A DNA stretch of 64,000 nt from positions 62,001 through 126,000 of the forward strand of contig JABANP010000074.1 of the NCBI GenBank assembly GCA_013115135.1. Reading direction: 5' to 3'. A program made the position numbers and the translations under genes. The notes under the pieces were generated by a model, which saw only the letters and a list, made by a program, of their open reading frames with translations, was not told where the DNA came from and made no database searches. This document shows, piece after piece, positions 49,552-61,830 of this stretch (its first letter is position 1; the number at the start of each line of letters is the position of its first letter). This stretch comes from Perkinsus olseni (taxonomy: Eukaryota; Perkinsozoa; Perkinsida; Perkinsidae).

Positions 49552-52500
49552 TTCGCTTCAATTTCCTGGATCGAGTAGCGCATCATTCTGGTTACGAATC
49601 GCAGGTATGAAGCTTTCATCAACGCCCCGGCTTCGACGTTGGATAAGAGTTCGGAAGATGCCGCGGATCCCCAAGCTCAGCGATTGCAGCACTATCTGGA
49701 TACAGTCCTTTACAGTAAGTGCATGCGTGCAGCTTATACCACTCCATAGGTGAATCGTAACAGGTTTGGCGCCTGTTAGCGGAGGAGAGTGCAGTGGGGC
49801 GTCTAAAGAGAATTGCTCCGACCTTATCGACGCGGCGGCGAAATGGTATGATGGGTGGCCCGTGGGATTCGAACCGAGGACCAGACGGTTGCTTGTCAGG
49901 TGTGAATCCCTACCGAGCAGTAAAGGCGCTAAATGCCGCTGTGATTCAGTCTGGTACGGTCGGGAGGCAGATATCGTGTGAATCAAATTTGGCATTTTCG
50001 AAGTCCTTCGCAGCTCGCTTCAGGATCGCTCTGGACGAATCGGAATCGGGATGATTGTATTAGAGCGCATTGTAGATTTGTCCCGCACCCAGGTTCGATT
50101 CCCGCAGCCGTCATTTTGACTTCAGGTACGTCGCCGATGGCCGTGAGACCATCGCCTATGGATGCAAAACCTGTGGATTGAGTAAGTGTATCGACTGGTC
50201 CGGTTGAACAATTGAATCTGTTGCTGTTGTTCTTGGCAGGTTCGGCGTCGTGTATCTGTGTTGCTTGCTTCGACGAGGGGGACCATGAAGGCCACGACTT
50301 CTTCATATCAAGGTAGGTCTGAAAAAGTCTATGTCGCTCGACGAAATTTGTCACGTGGTAGGGTCAATGCGGTAAATGAACTGACTAGCACTTCACCGGA
50401 CTTATGAGAGAATGCGTGCTAGTGAACTCTGGCAGAGTCGTCACTTCTGTTTGATAATGTGTAGTCCAGCGTCTCCGGTCAGGTCGGATTACGGCTGCTG
50501 TGACTGTGGTGATGCATATGCTTGGAAACCTCAAGGCTTCTGTCGTCGCCACACGGGACCCTTGCCTGATGTGGATCCAGCTGATGGGCTCCCTACCCTC
50601 ACCAGATCGATATTAACATCGGCGATTGGTAGGGGGATGGGTACCTTGTTGTGTAGGAGCATGGTGTTGATGCGGAACTGGATCAGCTTCCCGAGGTCGC
50701 GGGTTCGAATCCTGCCGGCGTCATTAGCTACGGGTTATTATTCCCGGCGCACTCCATGTCCTTCTCTCTCAGGTGTGGTCTGTGGCATTCTGTTAGAAAT
50801 GATACACGAGACCATGACTGTGAAGGACTCGTTAAAGGCAGGGACGCCGAAGTGAGTCTGCCGATTCACCTCAGCAGCAGTTGTAGGGCACCTTTACTGC
50901 CTCAGCCTCCCTCCCTTCGACATCAGAGCCCGACTGCCCATAATGGACGGGCAAATATCCATCATACTGCAGTGGATGATGGACCTGTCCACACTGCATG
51001 ATGGGCTGCGGCGATGCACAGCAAAGGCCATTCTACAGTCACCTGCTCTCAGGCTGGATAAGGCGACAAATCGACTGGTGAGAGAATATTGAGCCTTTCC
51101 CTTGCTGCATTGTTGGAGAGACGCGCAGCTCATTATTGATTTTATTCGAGCCAAGTGCAACATGTGTCGAAGCCAGCAACTTAGTTCGGCGTTTCCGGAT
51201 CGTGGTCTCAGACCGCGATACCACCGCGTCCCGCGGTGGGAGAGCGTACAGCATTCCAATTTTTCGATTCTACTAGTAGTTCACATTTCCTCATCGCTGG
51301 TCCAGATTCCTTTCGATACGGAGACACCAGCTACTACCCCGTCCACAATCATTGAGGCTTTGCTCACTAGTCTGCACAGACTGGGGACGAAGGGGAGGAA
51401 AGCCCTCACTAATTTTATAGTTGATCAAATGCTTGATTTAACGTACGTGAAGGGAAGCTAATTCTCATCCTCCTCGATCCACGATTGCCATCAGTTCTGA
51501 TTAATGTCGTACAGCTTGTGGATCACAAGTAAATCACAAGTTGTGATAGTCGTGAACTTTGGAATCACACCCGATGTCCGGTCCTTGGACTGCGTTAGAA
51601 GCATGAGACTCGGTGACAGTCGAAACTGTTTGTAGCTGGATATGGACTGAGTTCTTTTTTCATAGGTTCAAACACGATTTCTCAATACTTTTTGTACGCC
51701 TGTATCACGACTTGGCCTTAGCGAGAACCAGCCCAGCTCGGGAGGTAGCATTTCCTTGCTGTGATAGGTCGTCGGCTCGATTCCTGCCGGGTGCATTCTG
51801 TGCCTCTCAGGCTGGCCTGGGATCTGAGGACCCGTCTGCCGCTGCCGAGATACAGCGACATAGCGAGCTGGGGGACTTCACATGTCAGATGTTCACCCGC
51901 AAGGATGTTACTGTTATGTTGGCTACTGAGTAAGCGATCGAAATTTATGGTAGGGAAGGACGATAAAGAAGTTGATAATTTCGTGGGAGAGTCGGCAAAA
52001 TGCAGGTGCCATTCGTCGTAGTGACCCTGCCATTTCGCGAGTCCTGTGTGGAGGGCATGGGGCCACGGTTTTAACTCCAAGCCTTGGATGGTACACCAAA
52101 CGTTTGAGTCTAAGCCTTAGACTCTAAGGTTTGGTGTGCCCACCGCGCGTTCGGAAATTAGAGAATAGTTCTTTTGAAAATTTTACCTTGCGGATTGAAA
52201 ATTTCGATTCGAAAGCATTACAGCGTGTCTGAAATCTCTATACTGTCAGGTATGACGTGCTCGGCACTATCCTTCGGACTGCACGAGACATGCTGATGCG
52301 AGCTGTCATTCAGGAAGAAGGTAGGTGACCTGTAGGGGATGGTAGAAACAGGCGGATGAAATTAGTCATCGAGGTTTCATGGGATAGTTCGCCGTCGAGG
52401 GAGAAATATCTTCTGTACTCGACCGCCGAAGGATATTTCCTGCTCCAGGTACTGGCGGCATGTATCGGGGTGTTGACGTTAGACACGCTGTCATCAAGAA

Positions 52501-55500
52501 GCATGAGCTCACTCAATGCACTATGGACCTACTCTACGTTCTGGATCATGACGAGGTGAGGCAGTCATCGCACAATGGATCACAATGAACACAAGGCGAT
52601 GGCGCAAAGTCACCGTCATCTCAAATTCACCATTGCTTCGCAGCTCATTATCGAAACATACCCTAACGGTGTAGTCTCGCCAAGTTGCCATCCACGTCAT
52701 GGGCTTGCCGACGCCTCCTTTCACATCGACTAGGCTGCCTCCAGCCGGCGGTCTAGGACCGCTAAGTAGGACTCATTCTGTCACGAGACGGAGTGAAAGA
52801 GCCGGCTCTGCGAAGCAGCCGGAACCCGCCCCGGCCTGAAGACCTCGTTGCAAAGCCTATGCAGTAATGTTATGGCCCATACTCATGGGTATGGCTCCCG
52901 GGCTAAGGAAAAAAAGCACCGTGCCCATCGTACCAGTGTAACTGTTGGTCAAGCTCGTGCCGTGACAGCAACTGAGTTTGTGCGGCGGGTCCAACTCTCA
53001 GCGGCTCTTGAGCACTCTCTGCTTTTGAGGAGAGAGCTCTCGGGAGCACTCTCTGCTCTTGAGGGTCCAAGCCACTGCGGCTTGGAGCCCACTCCCAGTT
53101 GGAGCGTATACTGGGCCGCTGCCCGCTGATAACGAGGTAGCAGGCAATCTCGCGTTCGGGTTCGGGACCCGAACTTCGGGTTCCATCTTCCGATCACTGT
53201 TCAACTTCCCTCCGTCAGAGCTGCGCATTCTGACTTCCGGGGTGCTTAGTATTCATGTGCTCCTGTTGAGATCCGCTAGCGACAAAGTGTACCGACCGAT
53301 ATGCAGTTGCCCTGGCTTCAACGCTTTTCTACAGTGTTATCGCTGTGTCATCATCGACGCGGTCGTTGGGAAACGTCACCAGCGGCCATTACTCATCATT
53401 CGTGCCGTTTCGTGCGGTCCGCACGAGCACCCCGTCCGGGACGAGGTGCCCGGTTTGAACTGATGATGTGACTGATGATGTGACTGATGAAGTGGGCCAT
53501 CAAGAGCTAATTCGTCTCGAAGATCACAAACGGGTCATGTAAAGCGGAGTGCCGCGACTGGTGCACACTATGGGGTGGTGCTTCTCATTAGTGCTGCCGC
53601 ACCGATATTATTAGTTATGGCACTGAATTACACTAGTACTTCCAATTTTTTAAAGGCTCTTTCATGTAGGGTGTGCCAGGGTCTTACTGATCATCCTGTA
53701 CGCGTGCATCACACTGTGATGCGATGATCACAGTCACTGGTTTGTGTTCTCACCACAAGCTTGGATACCTGCATTCGAGGAATCACTCACATTCGTGCGC
53801 CTTCTTTGAGAATTCCCACACCACCGCCTACGCCTGTGAAAAGTTGAGAAGGCGCACAGGTTACACGGCTCCGCTGACCGCCAAAAAATCGCGACACGAC
53901 TAGTCTAGTAGCACTAGATAAGTGAACTCGCAGACTCGGCTGAAGCAGCCTAGCCGATGTTTCTAGGCTTGACTGAGCGCGAAGGGAAAACCCTATCCTT
54001 GTTGATTGTTTCGAGTAGCCGCTCATGCAAAGATCGTTGTAGAATGACCGGCAGCCACTTTGTTTGGGTTTGCCATGGTGGCGCGGTGGCACTGTTCGAG
54101 TCTTGACTGACGTCTTCGTGCTAGGTCCATGAAGTTATCATGCGAGATGATGGCAAAATTATGAAAGAGTAGTGAGCCTGCGTCACTCTTCCCCGCCTCG
54201 AATGGTTTATTCACAGGATTGTCATGCCTGGCTGGTGTGAGATGTTAAAGTTGGCGCAGTACTGCTACGCTCATAAAGTGCAGAGAGGAGATCATGTCGA
54301 GTAAGCTTCACCGGTACTCTTAAATGTCTATGGACAGTCGCAAAATATACACAAAAATGATAGAGTAATTTTCGTTGTGCATTTGGGGATTTTACGGGGT
54401 GATTTTCTGAAGTTTGCGTCTCCCATCGTCGCTCTGTGATTTTTATCAGGAACTGTCTGAGGTCGAATTGGATAGTGTCATGAGTCGCATGTGAACATCC
54501 TTCTGTTGTTCATAGGTTCTCCGATCCCGAGTGGACCGGCGCTTTGTCCCTCCACAACGATGCTGTCAGTCACTCCTGGTTGATCGTCGATATAATATAC
54601 CAGTAGGTTTGCGCATGCGTGCAGATTGAGATGTCCGTGGCATAGCTTATAGTTGAATTCTCGATGGCTGAATGGGAACTTGGTGCCAAGACTAATTGCG
54701 GTTGAATGGGTGCTCAGTGAATTCATCGCCTTTGAATGAGTAATACGACTCACAGTTCGGGGCGATACCCAAGCTGACGAAGCTCGGGTCAGTGGTTTCT
54801 CATACCGTGAATTGAACAGAAACGTAGTCAACCCGTCGTAGACACACGTTGTTGAGTGAGCTGTCTCTTCGTTTACTGTGGATATCAGTTACGGTTCCGC
54901 ACAGTTGTGTGGTGACCTCTTGCTGCAAGTTCGAGAGGCGCTTATTGACTGGGAGACTAGACTGGCCCCTGGGGTTGGAGCCATTGGGGCTCTCTCGTCC
55001 GCTGAAAGTAAGGGGATCGTTGACAGATCTACACGGGGCGGCAGAATGTCCACAATTTTGCAGTCTTCGATCGGACGGGCGGCGATGCCCTGAATTGGTA
55101 TACTACTGTCATATCGTGTTGTAGCTGTATATGGTTTGAAGTGCTCTGTAGCGTGGAGGTTATTCCACCGATTTGAAACGATTTTTCATATCCACCTATT
55201 CCTTTCGTCACTTTGACCATTGTCGCCGCCTAGCATCGTCGTTTGCTCAACCCTCTCGGCTTCTCTGAGTATCATTTTCCGACCAGGTACTTTACCGTCA
55301 CCATTCACCTGGTCTGAGGGTCGGGATCTGCTCCCCAAGATGGTGGTTGCCTCGAGGCGATGGGATAGCGGGAAGGACTTGTGCTCGATGCACGTATCTT
55401 TGTCGAGGCTGTATGTTGCGCTTCATACGCTCACACTACACAAGTAAGATATGCTCTATTGCGCACGCGGAAGATTCTCCCTTGACACAGGTTTGGCCTG

Positions 55501-58500
55501 AGCTGTGTGCCTGCTCAACTTCGTGGTGATGATGATGTTGAGATAGTGCGGTTGCTGGAGTTCCCTCTGAGGGCGCTGGTTCAGCACGAGGAAGTTTGCA
55601 GCGGGCTGTGGATAAGAAATGGTAAGCAGGGTGGCAGGGATGACTTGGTTAATCTTGAACTCTTGCGATTTCCTAATGAAATGTTTCTTCTCGTGATTAC
55701 TAGTATTGGAGTAGGTTCGTTAGTAGAGCGCTTCAGAGAGGTCTCCCCTCGGATTTGTCGGATGACTATGGGAGAAGCATCGCAGGGGCCTTAGCAAATC
55801 TTGAACTCTTGCGGTTTCCTAACTAATGTTCCGCGATCTCCTATCTTAGCCGGAGTACTTCTGCCCTTAGGTGATGCCGTACGCTCTGAGCACGAGTTCT
55901 ATGTAGCCAACTACTTCCATCACGCGTTCGCTGATCTTGACCTCCTCGCCGTCCTCCTCACCAGCAAGCTTTGCCATGACTCTGGAAGATTCATAAAGTG
56001 AGCTTCAAGTCTGCCATTCCGATTCGGGATCGTTGAACAGAACACTGTGTGGGGTCGCGGGGCCAGCGGGGCGTCAAGCTGGCCAAGGCTTTCTTGCTTT
56101 CAACCCTGCTTGACTCTTTCGATTCAGCTAGCCTATCCGCCAGGAATATACAGCCTCGGCTCTCGGGCTAGCGGAAAGTACTCGTCTTGTAGAGTTTGCT
56201 TCAGTGCAGTATCCAGAAAATTTTGAAACGGTTGATCGATTTTGAGTCAAAAACTTTTTTATTGTGAATCAGACACTTGTTGTCGGCATTTGGAATCCGA
56301 CCGACCGTGGCCTGGTGTGAACATATCCCTCCAACAAGCTCATCCTCGGTTGAAGAGGGCGAAAGATACGTCAAGAAGCTGTGCTGTGTGGTCAAGGTAC
56401 GCTTCGAGAGGGATTCCTTCTCGTCTGTGCTGTTCAGTGTAATCGATCGTCTTGGCGAGCGCTGTTGTGATTCTCAGATTCTCTGTGCTTTGGTATCGTC
56501 GTATGCATCGGGTACCACGGATAGTGAGGGAAAGCAGTACACGGAAGTGACTTCGAGGCAGCATCTGAGGCAGCGGTTGGCTGCTGCTGGGCAACTCACG
56601 TAGGCTTAGGCGCCCAAGGGGCATTGGCTCCGAAAACTCACACCACCGCATTCGTTTTTAATGCTTCAACAAATTCGGAATTTTTGTGGTTGAATTGAAC
56701 TGATGATTTTTCTCCCCTTCGCAACTGTCGATCGATGGACAGTGCCGGGCGAGTCGGTCCTCCGTCGTCTCTCGGGAAAGCATCGCGAGACGCCGTGTGA
56801 GTTGATGGTGTCGAGATAATCGCTGAGGAGGTTCTCAGAATGTTATGGTACTCAGGATGTCATACGCAAGAGATCCTCGCCTCGACAAATTTACCAATAC
56901 CTTGGCGGTAACGGATGCTGAGCTGTTGCAAGAGAATCTTGCATCCGTGGCGAAGACAGAAATGGAAGATACTAAGAATACTGCTGGGCAACGCAGTGAG
57001 TTGAGGGGGCGAAGAGATGGTATCAATACCGGCAATAGAGATTCTGATCACAGGCTCGTATACGCTGAGGGAAGACCAGTGGGGCCTCGTGGACTTGCTG
57101 CACCCCACTTGGGTATGGAGAGAACAGCAGGATGTAGAGGAAAGACTGGTGAGAGGGGGAGAGTTGTGGTGGTGGTGACATTTTATTGCACCAACAATTT
57201 GAATTACAGTGCGACGAGTTTTCGGTCATCTCGAGAGCATCACCGAGCCGATAATGAGAACAAGTATTTCCAGAATTCTTGGATCTTTTCCCCGTAGCAT
57301 TTTTGGTATTTTCCGCGATTCTCCTCCGTGGGTTGAGCTCGATCGCAGTCGCGTGAAGTGGGGTCTGTGTTTTGTTGGCGCAACTTCGGTGTATTGAGCA
57401 GAATACATCATCAGGAAAACCGTCTAGGCATCGACACTTTCCTACGCACGCTTTTTTACATGAGGCTGTAGATCCTGTTTGGAGGGTCGTCATCGTGACT
57501 ACGGTCGAGTTGGGATACTGCTTTATCTGTTCCCAGATTGCCCACTTGAAGCGAGAGCATCGAACACTCACTGAGTGGTGGTTCGAGGATGTTATTTATA
57601 ATCATGATCGGGCCAAGGTGAGGAGGCAACCAGATGGAGATTGCTGAGGGCATCTGAGAGAAGCTCGGTCAAGCTCACCCCTCCGTGACTCACTTCTCGT
57701 GTTTCTTATATTCGAATTGTCGGAGTACTGTGCTGACGTTTGACTTGTACGCTTGCATCGCTTCGCCTCTTCTCAGGTCCACAAAGATCTGCGGGATCGA
57801 TCGCTTCGGCTGGCTCGAGCTCCCGAGTTCCTGGCGATATGCTTCATTGGTCTTCTTGCTGTGAAGTGAGCACGGAGCACTCCGGGAAATTTCGCGCGCC
57901 GCGAAATTATTTGGTGTGTTTTTAGGGTTGGACTCTTCGATACATTGGGTGGTGACCAGCGACTTCTGCATCTGATACTGCATCTGCTACTAAGACTTAT
58001 CACTGTGTCTCTTGGCGTTGAGGAAGTTCAAGAGTCGCAAGATGAGCAAGTTGAATGTATGGAGGATGAAGCTGAGGCAAGTCTATTTTCTCAAGGGGGA
58101 GGCACTGATGCCCGTTTTGATGGCGTTCCTGTTCTTCCTCAGTCCTCGACCTCGTCATACAAGTTTCAGGCGTTTACTGTGCCCCAGTTGGCGAGTCGAT
58201 TCCGCTCTGTCCGAGCTGAATCTGCTACAGGTGGGAGTTCCGTTTGTTATGGTACGGATGTGAGCCAATGTGCATCATGGTTTGTAATTGGAGTAGGAAA
58301 GGAGAGATCCTACAATATAACTGCAATGAGAGAGAGCACTATACTCACGGTGATTGAGAGAGCGCAACGATTCGTTGCAGTTATATTGTAGGATCTCTCC
58401 TTTCCTACTCCGCTTTGGTTTTTCGGCCTCCTGGGTTATTGAATGATCACCCGAGCAACCTTGTAAACTTTAGAAAATACCAATGGTCCTGCTTTGAATA

Positions 58501-59222
58501 CGAGAAAATGATCTCTGCGAAGGGAGGGGAGTTGAACTTCGCATGGTCGATCAGATAACATAGCGATCCTTCGAAGCTGTCTCCACCCCATCGCTGTACC
58601 GCTAGGCCTTCCAGGAGGAGCTCAGGCCACAGGTAAACATCGGGCTCCGTATTCGCCCGGTGCGAACACGGGAAAAACAGAAAATTTGCGTGAAATCTGT
58701 GGGTCTGATTTCACTTTCACTCTCTCTTTACTCAGTCCAGGGAATTTGTGAGCGAATAAGGATAATTTTTTCGCTTCGCTGGCTGAGTTGAACCTGAACG
58801 GTTGAATCTTGTTATACCGAGGTTGGAGCGTGCTCTCGATGGGGAGGTCGTTCATCGTGTTATAGATACGTCTGAGAGTATCTTGAGCATGCTCGGATCT
58901 CTGGCGGTGAAACCGAGCTGCGCACAGGAATATCCGTGGATAGAGCTGCTGTTGAACGCGTTGCATAGAAGGGCGGTGAGAGGAAAAGACGAGAGCATCA
59001 AGGAAAAGGTCAGTGTGGTCATTGTCGCGCGCCACGAAATTGCTGTCTGTTGCAGATCGAGCAGTGCATGAATTCGGCGAATATACCGGTACCCGAAGTT
59101 GCTGTGAACCCGAGCACACCAGCTAGGAAGAAGAGTACGACTATTGCCGCTGATGAAGAGAGGGATGGAAGCTCCGATGCCGAACGTATGCCGTATCCGA
59201 TGTTGATTATTGCATTTGCCGG
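49552..59222 (+). CDS. UBR-box E3 ubiquitin ligase (UBR1/2-type), multi-exon
   Basis: The UBR zinc box is spread over exons: HCRFVPHP, then YVADGRETIAYGCKTCGL (50126 on), CICVACFDEGDHEGHDFF (near 50260), then SDYGCCDCGDAYAWKPQGF and CRRHTG (50480-50560). Nearly all zinc-binding Cys/His positions of the family are kept. Further on, FKHDFSILFVRLYHDLAL and LGDFTCQMFTRKDV (51670-51920) match the UBR1 region with VQ.FT. LEFPLRALVQHEEVCSGLWI, then RNG (55550-55620), matches the UBR1 segment HPLRCLV...AGMWRRNG. Near 59000 RGKDESIKEK-IEQCMNSANI precedes a basic stretch, as before the RING in the family. The RING itself was not found. UBR proteins recognise N-degrons. The coding end is not fixed: a donor lies near 59188 and exons may continue beyond. 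Confidence 0.8.
49846..49920 (+). repeat. class B intron of the UBR gene: antisense tRNA-like, 75 nt
   Basis: Splits a Cys codon between DAAAK and KGAKCRCDSVWYG (GTATGA donor, CGAGCAG acceptor). GTGGCCCGTGGGATTCGAAC, then CGAGGACCAGACGGTT, reads as the reverse complement of the 3' two-thirds of a tRNA. The D-arm side is decayed. Confidence 0.75.
50093..50125 (+). repeat. class B intron of the UBR gene: 33 nt, donor inside the B box
   Basis: The exon ends CACCCAG and the intron starts GTTCGATTCCC, ending GACTTCAG before GTACGTCGCC. Splicing joins HCRFVPHPG to YVADGRETIAYGC in frame within the UBR box. The donor GT is the GT of the B box GGTTCGATTCC. Confidence 0.7.
50701..50712 (+). other. 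B-box sequence in a UBR-gene intron
   Basis: GGGTTCGAATCCTGCCGGCG, then TCATT, closely resembles the sequence in the 33-nt intron at 50093 (GTTCGATTCCCGCAGCCGTC, ATT). It lies in a probable intron from about 50628 (GTAGGG) to 50770 (CTCTCAG) before VVCGILLEMI. Confidence 0.55.
51745..51810 (+). repeat. class B intron of the UBR gene: 66 nt, sense orientation
   Basis: Between LARTSPARE and AGLGSEDPSA (GTAGCA donor, CCTCTCAG acceptor). It contains CGGCTCGATTCCTGCCGGGT, then GCATT. The length is a multiple of three and has no stop, so retention would add 22 residues. Confidence 0.65.
52090..52140. repeat. imperfect foldback
   Basis: GGTACACCAAAC...GAGTCTAAG at 52090-52114 pairs with CTTAGACTC...GTTTGGTGTGCC at 52115-52140, with about four mismatches and almost no loop. 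It lies between UBR exons, probably in an intron. Confidence 0.8.
57866..57925 (+). repeat. class A element in a UBR-gene intron (fully palindromic variant)
   Basis: 60-nt intron between CFIGLLAVK and VGLFDTLGG (GTGAGC donor, TTTTTAG acceptor) with AATTTCGCGCGCCGCGAAAT, both arms complete. Confidence 0.75.
58290..58411. repeat. perfect 37-bp inverted repeat with a 48-nt loop
   Basis: 58290-58326 (GGAGTAGGAAAGGAGAGATC...) is exactly complementary to 58375-58411. It lies after a good donor (GAT|GTGAGCC near 58259) and before ACTTTAG near 58472, so it is probably intronic. It resembles a foldback/MITE or a very recent inverted duplication. Confidence 0.9.
59009..59055 (+). repeat. class A element (antisense) in a UBR-gene intron
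   Basis: 47-nt intron between RGKDESIKEK and IEQCMNSANI (GTCAGT donor, GTTGCAG acceptor) with TCGCGCGCCACGAAATT. Confidence 0.8.
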
Positions 59223-59335
59223 ATGATCTACGGTTTTCCGAGGTGTGGTAGCTAGCGCTGTGTGGCGTTCTGTGACGCTTTCACACGCTAGTTCCTACCT
59301 TTTTGATTGAGCTTGAAAACTCTCAGCCGAGTTTT

Positions 59336-59370
59336 GTGAGAATGATGGGAAAATTTTCAGTCATTCTCAC
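59336..59370. other. hairpin
   Basis: GTGAGAATGA pairs with TCATTCTCAC around a core with GAAAATTTTC, itself palindromic. Its position relative to exons is unknown. Confidence 0.6.
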
Positions 59371-60649
59371 GAGCCTCGGCTCGCTGGGATATTTCCAATG
59401 GAATTACCATGTTAGTATGAGTGAGGTCAATTCGTCTCCTTGCTTGACACGGTCGTGGTCCCAGTGAAATGTGCCGGCATCACCATCTCTTGGGTCGACG
59501 GTCTGGTGGTCCTTGTATCCTTCTAGGTAACAAGCGTCATCGTGGGGATTCATCATTCTCGGGGTCAAGTCCGATCGATCCTGGCAAGATTAGACGCCGC
59601 CGATTGGTCCAGCGGAGGATGATGTCCCTGGTAATCTTGCGTCACTGAGCACTAGGTTGAAGTATCGGTATGTCCTCTGGAACCGGAGTCCGCGAATGCG
59701 CGGATATCATAACGGGCTATTGATGTTTGTTCTCTACGGTGTTTTTCGGTCGATTGCCGTTCGTGTTATCTCTTTGGAGCAGAGAAATGATTGAGCAAAT
59801 TGCTCCGTAGGTTCGGTCGCGCCAGCAAGAGTTCCTGGATAGCATCTCCAGGAGGAGCCCCTCAGTGTCGACGGCAATGCAGCGGCAGAGGGCCACGAGC
59901 ACCTCTGGCTGTGATGCTGATGTGAGTATCGGAATATCGTTCGCGAAAGCCGTTGCGGCATTGCATGGACTGAGTGATATCCTCTCATAGTCTGGAAGTT
60001 CCCGTGCTGACTTTTAGAGTTGTTTTTATGATTTGACGGTCAAATTTTGACCTCGTGAGACATCAGGCGAAATTTTACGGATTCTATTTTTCCTTCTCAG
60101 ACCTGCGTTATATGCTTCGGCGGGAACCCGGAGCCCCTCGGTCATACTGGTATCCTCCCCGAATCGCCAACTGCTGTGTCAGGGTCCCTAGGACGCCTTT
60201 GCTTCGTGGAGGTCTCGACGTAAGCAGGCGTGGAACTCTATCTTGTATCACCTATATGTACGCCTCAAGCTGCATCTTGTGGCTACCAGCAATTGCTCCA
60301 ACTTAAAGGCACCTTTGGTTCAATTCTTGCACTTCTCAATCACCCTCTATGGATAACCTTGCACTTTCGCCGTGCTATCCTGGGTGAATAGTAATTCCTG
60401 GAAGGCCGTCGATGAATTGATGTGGCGATATTAACTCTTACATGATGATTTGTATGGTCCTTTGGGTTTTCTGTTCAGGCTGAGGATATTGCTCGAGAGG
60501 CTTCACTGTTCAGTTACACCGATATACCTCGCCCTAAGATACCCACTCACGAGGCCATACTGCCCTTTGAGGAGACCACCATGGCCTCTCCCAGACGGCG
60601 CAGTAGTGGGGGGCAGAGCAGCAAAGCCATCAACAACAGCAGCCGAGCA

Positions 60650-61381
60650 TGACGTTCTTCTCGCCCGGCCCAACAAGTGTGAAGGCTGTGGTAAGGCAGC
60701 TGAATTTCTTAGTTCAACTTCGTTGGCTAGTCACTTGTCTCTGGGGCATGGTATGTATATCTCGGACTGCTGACCGCGTGAACTAACGGTACCCGCCGGT
60801 TTGGCTGGGCATACTGCCGTACGAGTCATGCGGGCCAAGAATGCGGGAGGTACGGGACGACGGTCGTGCCGGACACCCCCTCTTCACTGGACAAGTTACA
60901 TCTACTTGACTCCGAAGTCTCTCGATGGCACGGTTATTTCAACGGGAAAGTAACATACCGTAACCTCGTCGGTTCCTTCCCGAGCAGCCACCTGGGCATC
61001 AAACCAAGCCGCGAAGAAGTACTGAAAAAGCTTCTGCGGTTTCCCCTTGAGAATAATGGACTGGAGATTCATAGGCCACATGAAATCTGCAGACACGTTC
61101 AGGCCGTTCTCAGCCGCTTTGGGTTCGGCATCGCTGGCTACTGGCTAATGGGCGTGTGGACACATATCGCGGCAGCTCAGCATAAAGACTCGCAGATCGC
61201 CCGCGTACAAGCTACTGTTATGGCGAGTGTTGACATTAATGACATTCTAGACTGGTGGGATATTTACTCCGTATGCGAGAGGCGGGATCGTTGCCCCTCT
61301 GCCGCAATACTTACTAGTCGCTGTCGACCTTCAGGAGACGGCAAGTCGAAGGTCACTTCAGGTGACGTGCACTTTCGTTAA
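60650..61381 (+). CDS. unidentified segment with a zinc-finger-like motif and a long open exon
   Basis: At 60670-60760 the frame reads PNKCEGCGKAAEFLSSTSLA, then SHLSLGHGMY, a C-x2-C...H-x4-H arrangement, ending at a stop after a possible donor. A second open run without an ATG start, at about 60800-61381, reads CRTSHAGQECGRYG, then SLDKLHLLDSEVSRWHGYFN and ends at TAA. It is much longer than typical exons here (about 190 codons). It could be one gene or a remnant of a mobile element. No family is assigned. Confidence 0.4.
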
Positions 61382-61830
61382 CTTCTGCTCCCCGCAGGAG
61401 GAGAGGGAGCAGAGTTATTCTGCCAGAATTTGAAGGAGACTCAGAAGATTAAAGGGAGGAACGTGAAGGCGAGCAAGCGAAGAAAGATGACAGAACTTTA
61501 CCAAGAAGACGGGCGAGGAACACCGTATAATTTGTCCGACGCTTTTCCGGCGACACCGGCGCGCTAATATTTCCAGCGCACTGTTACAGTGCCACATCTT
61601 CTTGAGGGGACATGCAGTCAATGACTGGCAGTTATCAGAGCTCCGTAGTGCGTCGAAGCCATCGGATGTGACCTTTTACCCTTCCGTCCAGCTGCGGATC
61701 GTGTCTATCACGTATGTACAGTTTCATCGCGTTGTTGCGTGGTACAGTGCTGATGTACCGGTGTAGTGTTGTTCGCTGGGTGAGCCTTACTTGTAGCCAG
61801 TCGGATCATCGCGCTGATATACGCTACTCT

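Noticed and set aside
53448..53470. CGGTTTGAACTGATGATG as a class B element
   Set aside because: It lacks the CC and stem of a T-arm and belongs to a local TGATGATG repeat.
60866..61381. A retrotransposon open frame
   Set aside because: It is long for an exon here and near a zinc-finger-like motif, but no reverse transcriptase, integrase or endonuclease motif was seen.
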